A stretch of 64,000 bases of DNA from JALZKA01 sp963786495 (lineage in GTDB: Bacteria > Actinomycetota > Thermoleophilia > Solirubrobacterales > 70-9), in contig CAWAZL010000002.1 of NCBI GenBank assembly GCA_963786495.1, positions 496,001 through 560,000 on the forward strand. The letters run 5' to 3'. This document shows positions 61,445 through 64,000 of the stretch, one piece after another. Position numbers and translations under genes: made by a program. Within the stretch, counting starts at the first letter, position 1. Every line of letters begins with the position of its first letter. Under the pieces are notes generated by a model, which worked only from the letters and a program-made list of their open reading frames with translations, was not told where the DNA came from and did not search any database.

Positions 61445-62274
61445 GCCGTGCTCTCCGTTGCTCGGCCCGTGAGCGCCGTGGCAGTTGCGGCGACAGCGAA
61501 CACAGCCCCTCCCAGGACGGCAATTGCCGCTCCGGGTGGCACGTCCAGCTCGAAGGCCAAGAGCAGGCCACCGATGCCCTCGGCGAGCGCCAGGCCAACG
61601 GCTGTCAACTCAAGCGCCCCGACGCTGCGCGTGAAGAGTCGTGCTGTTGCCGCCGGCATCACCAGGATGGCCGAGACCAGGAGCGCGCCCACGGCGTCGA
61701 CCGCGGCGATGACCGCGACTGCGATCGCGGCGATGAGAAGGCGATCGGCGACCCTGGAGCGGAGGCCCAGCGCGGGCGCGACCTGCGGGTCGAACCCCGT
61801 GGCGATCCATGTACGCCTGAACGCGGCCGCGGCTGCGAGCACCACGAGGGTCGCGACAAGTGTGGCGAGCAGCTCATCGTCGCCGATGGCCAGCAGGCTG
61901 CCGAACAGGAGGCGGTCGACGCCAGACCCGGAGTCGAAGACGTCGCTTGCCAGGATGATCCCGACCGCCAGTGCCGCGACAAGAAGGAGCGCGGTCGCGA
62001 CATCACGCCCCAGGCCGCGAACGCGGCCCAGGCGCTCCAGCCCTGCCGCGTAGGTGCCCCCAACCGCCAGCGCGGCAAGCGCGGGCGGAATTCCAGCGGG
62101 CCCCGCAAGCACCAGGCCGGGGAAGGTCGCCGTGCCGACGGCGTGCGTGTAGAAGGCGAGGCGCCGGAGGACGATCTGCGCTCCGATAACGCCCGCCAGC
62201 GGCGCCAAGAGCAAGATCTCGAGCGCGGCGCGCTGCATGAACGGGAGGCTGAAGGGGTCGATGGGCCAGGGCAT
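61441..62274 (-). CDS. Zinc/manganese-type ABC transporter permease
   Basis: This 277-residue membrane protein begins PWPIDPFSLPFMQRAALEILLLAPLAGVIGAQIV, as family members do, and has RRLAFYTHAVGTATFPGLVLAG and VSAILVMPAATARLF. It has about eight membrane helices. It may form a heterodimeric channel with the other permease on the far side of znuC. The gene lies 5 bp after the Fur-family regulator. Confidence 0.88.
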   Translation of the reverse strand: MPWPIDPFSLPFMQRAALEILLLAPLAGVIGAQIVLRRLAFYTHAVGTATFPGLVLAGPAGIPPALAALAVGGTYAAGLERLGRVRGLGRDVATALLLVAALAVGIILASDVFDSGSGVDRLLFGSLLAIGDDELLATLVATLVVLAAAAAFRRTWIATGFDPQVAPALGLRSRVADRLLIAAIAVAVIAAVDAVGALLVSAILVMPAATARLFTRSVGALELTAVGLALAEGIGGLLLAFELDVPPGAAIAVLGGAVFAVAATATALTGRATESTA

Positions 62275-62279
62275 CGGGC

Positions 62280-62729
62280 TCAGTCGCAGTCCGGGCAGCG
62301 GCCTTTGAGGATCACGTCGTGCTCGTCCACGCTCGCCGCCAGGCGCTTGCCCAGCTTTGCGATCGCCCGCTCGAGCGCTTCGTCTTCAAACGGAATCGCA
62401 TCGCCGCAATTGCGGCAGACGAAGTGGTGGTGGTGATGGCGCCCGTCGGGCATCGCGGGCTCGTAGCGGGCCGACTCGGATCCCAGGTCGAGCCGCTGCA
62501 CGAGCTTTAGGTCCTCGAGCACCTCAAGGGTCCGGTAGACAGTCGCGATGCCCACCTTCTTCTTGCGCCGCTTGAGCTCGTCGGCGATGTCCTGAGCGGT
62601 GACAACACAACTCTGACGCCCGATCGACTCCAGGACCGCCGAGCGGGGGGCGCTGGCCTTGTGGCCGTGCTCACGGAGCGTCGCCTCGGCAACGTCGGCC
62701 CACTCCTCTGCTCCGCGCGGCCCGTGCAT
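62280..62729 (-). CDS. zur: Fur family regulator, probable Zur
   Basis: This 149-residue protein has the Fur winged helix (SAPRSAVLESIGRQSCVVTAQDIADEL ... VGIATVYRTLEVLEDLKLVQRL), the His-rich metal site GRHHHHHFVCRNCG and a C-terminal GRCPDC, so two CxxC pairs can bind structural zinc. Context between a zinc-type binding protein and permease favours zinc-responsive repression (Zur). Its ATG overlaps the binding-protein stop (TAATG). Confidence 0.88.
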   Translation of the reverse strand: MHGPRGAEEWADVAEATLREHGHKASAPRSAVLESIGRQSCVVTAQDIADELKRRKKKVGIATVYRTLEVLEDLKLVQRLDLGSESARYEPAMPDGRHHHHHFVCRNCGDAIPFEDEALERAIAKLGKRLAASVDEHDVILKGRCPDCD

Positions 62730-63649
62730 TATGGGACGCCCAGGGGGTCACACGACTGTGATCCCTTCGAGAGGCCCCGGACGAGCGCCGTCGTGTTCGC
62801 CAAGAGCGCCCCGACGTAGGTGTCGCCTGGAGAGCCCGCCTCGCCAAGGGAGTCGGCGTAAAGCTCGTCGCCGACCTCGACGCCAGCTTCGTCCGCGATC
62901 GCCCCCTCGAGCTCGCCGCTCAGGCCGGCTTCCGGGAAAACGCCCGGAACATTCTCCTCGCGCAGTAGCTCCACCAGGTCCGCGGTCTCACCGCTCGAGG
63001 GCTGAGCCTGAGTGGAGAGCGCGGGAACAGCGGAGCCGAGGACCTCGATGTCGTAGCGGTCTGCGAAGAGACCAAGCGCGTCGTGAGAGGTGACCAGCTT
63101 GCGAGCGTGCTCGGGAAGGCCGTCGATGCACGCGGCGATCACGCGGTCCGTCCGCCGGAGCTCGGCGTCGTACGCATCGGCGTTCTCGGCGAATGCACTC
63201 GCACCGTCGGGGTCGGCGTCCGCAAGCGAGTCGCGGATCGCCTCGTTCGCGGCGATCGCGTTGATCGGGTTCTGCCACCAGTGCGGGTCTTCCTCGCCTT
63301 CGCGGGTGCGCGTGGCGGGCGCCTCATCGAGGAGCGTCAGGACCTGCGCGTCCGTGCCCGAGCCCTCGATCAGCTCGTCAACCCACTCGTCCACCTCGCC
63401 GCCCGACGTGATGACAAGGTCGGCGCCGGCGATCGCCGTGGCGTCGCTCGGGCGCGGCTCGTAGTCGTGAGGGTCGGCGTTGGGAGGAAGTATTCCGTGG
63501 ACCTCCGCCTCGTCCCCGGCGACGTTGCGGGCAATATCCGCGACCTGGGTAGTCGTCGCGACAACCTCGGCCTCTGAGCCCTCGTCGGACGATCGGCACC
63601 CCGCCAGCAGGGGAAGGGCAACAACGCAAATGAGACTCATTCGCAACAT
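62729..63649 (-). CDS. znuA: Zinc/manganese-type ABC transporter substrate-binding lipoprotein
   Basis: The start at ATG 63649 gives MLRMSLICVVALPLLAGC, a lipoprotein signal. The mature protein has the cluster A-I pattern: TTTQVADIARNVAG, ILPPNADPHDYEPRPSD with the first ligand His, EEDPHWWQNPINA, TSHDALGLFADRY and a late acidic PEAGLSGELEGAI. It should capture Zn or Mn outside the cell. It is the first gene of the znuA-zur-permease-znuC-permease operon. Confidence 0.9.
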   Translation of the reverse strand: MLRMSLICVVALPLLAGCRSSDEGSEAEVVATTTQVADIARNVAGDEAEVHGILPPNADPHDYEPRPSDATAIAGADLVITSGGEVDEWVDELIEGSGTDAQVLTLLDEAPATRTREGEEDPHWWQNPINAIAANEAIRDSLADADPDGASAFAENADAYDAELRRTDRVIAACIDGLPEHARKLVTSHDALGLFADRYDIEVLGSAVPALSTQAQPSSGETADLVELLREENVPGVFPEAGLSGELEGAIADEAGVEVGDELYADSLGEAGSPGDTYVGALLANTTALVRGLSKGSQSCDPLGVP

Positions 63650-63680
63650 TGGCGGAGAGCTTAGCCTCCCGACCGGCACC

Positions 63681-63722
63681 AACGTCCCACACTGAGCCGT
63701 ATGCGTCCTGGCGTGGGACGTT
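63681..63722. repeat. AACGTCC hairpin element, copy C
   Basis: The arms AACGTCCCAC (63681-63690) and GTGGGACGTT (63713-63722) pair perfectly around a 22-nt loop. The outer arms match those of the elements at 18604 and 39295, but the inner part differs. It follows the stop of the minus-strand gene that runs off the window and precedes znuA. Confidence 0.6.
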
Positions 63723-63729
63723 CGCGGGT

Positions 63730-64000
63730 CTAGATCCGGAACTCGGTCAGGAGGCGCTTCTCGGCCTCGCCCTCGACCGAAGCGACCACCTCGACATGTT
63801 CGGCGAGCGGCGTGCCGCGAAGCTTGGTCGCCAGTAGGTCGTCGACCTGGAAGACGCCCGCGGAGTTGTTCATCGTGATCTCGATCATCACGGCCTTCTC
63901 CTTGCCGGCGGCGATGTCGATCGAGTCGATCGCGGCGGCGGAGATCGCGTGGATTCCCATCTGCCCCGCCTCAACCGGGATCCGCGAGCGGCCATGCGCC
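63730..64000 (-). CDS. Partial protein of unknown function, cut by the window edge
   Basis: The frame is open from the edge at 64000 (RSRIPVEAGQMGIHAISAAAIDSID) to the stop at 63730 and ends EKRLLTEFRI. An internal ATG at 63960 could be a start, but coding-like sequence continues upstream, so this is probably the C-terminal end of a longer protein. I recognise no family. The segment is a mix of beta-strand-like stretches (AVMIEITMNN, EHVEVVASVEG). Confidence 0.5.
   Translation of the reverse strand, partial: AHGRSRIPVEAGQMGIHAISAAAIDSIDIAAGKEKAVMIEITMNNSAGVFQVDDLLATKLRGTPLAEHVEVVASVEGEAEKRLLTEFRI

Overview
The window reads as a high-GC actinobacterial chromosome segment, most likely from class Thermoleophilia (Solirubrobacterales or a relative). 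Reasons: a one-chain E2-E1 2-oxoglutarate dehydrogenase, a cyclic-di-AMP (ydaO-type) leader in front of an NlpC/P60-like cell-wall hydrolase, paired ferritin-like proteins with a Tat signal, GTTCAC-type PHO boxes, and frequent GTG/TTG starts. The class-level placement is an inference from gene content. I saw no rRNA, tRNA, CRISPR array, transposase or prophage.

0-16 kb: the fused 2-oxoglutarate dehydrogenase, a decayed DUF559-type gene, aconitase, a penicillin-acylase-family hydrolase, an SDR, a glutaredoxin-like protein, a riboswitch-controlled cell-wall hydrolase, AzlCD, and the first two genes of a polyamine-type ABC transporter. From about 5.8 to 15.8 kb almost every gene is cut by several single-base frameshifts while homologous protein sequence continues across each break. 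I treat these as probable sequence errors rather than gene death.

16-32 kb: the rest of polyamine transporter 1, a membrane-anchored HTH protein, then a minus-strand block (tatA, cupredoxin, two ferritin-like proteins, two TetR regulators, succinate-semialdehyde dehydrogenase, alanine dehydrogenase, PucR regulator, class III aminotransferase). This block diverges from a second complete polyamine transporter (potABCD). The parts fit import of polyamine, transamination onto pyruvate, recycling of alanine by alanine dehydrogenase, and entry of carbon as succinate, under PucR control.

32-46 kb: a SigB/F-type sigma factor with an RsbW-like ATP-binding protein and a STAS anti-anti-sigma factor; two aldehyde dehydrogenases, VOC proteins, a CrtI-like oxidoreductase, two secreted copper-type proteins, a lipase, Ogt, a 70-residue protein with 24 histidines, DinB, a D-amino-acid-oxidase-family flavoprotein, and a MarR/VOC pair.

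46-58 kb: a phosphate and polyphosphate island: ppk, CHAD, ppx, phoU, pstBACS and a PhoB-like response regulator, with three PHO-box-like sites of identical spacing, one of them upstream of ppk. 58-64 kb: uppP, a small membrane protein, a crotonase, a zinc-type ABC uptake system with two permeases and a Fur-family regulator, and a partial gene at the window edge. Four families of short palindromic or hairpin repeats are scattered through intergenic DNA, one of them also inside the coding sequence of the fused dehydrogenase.
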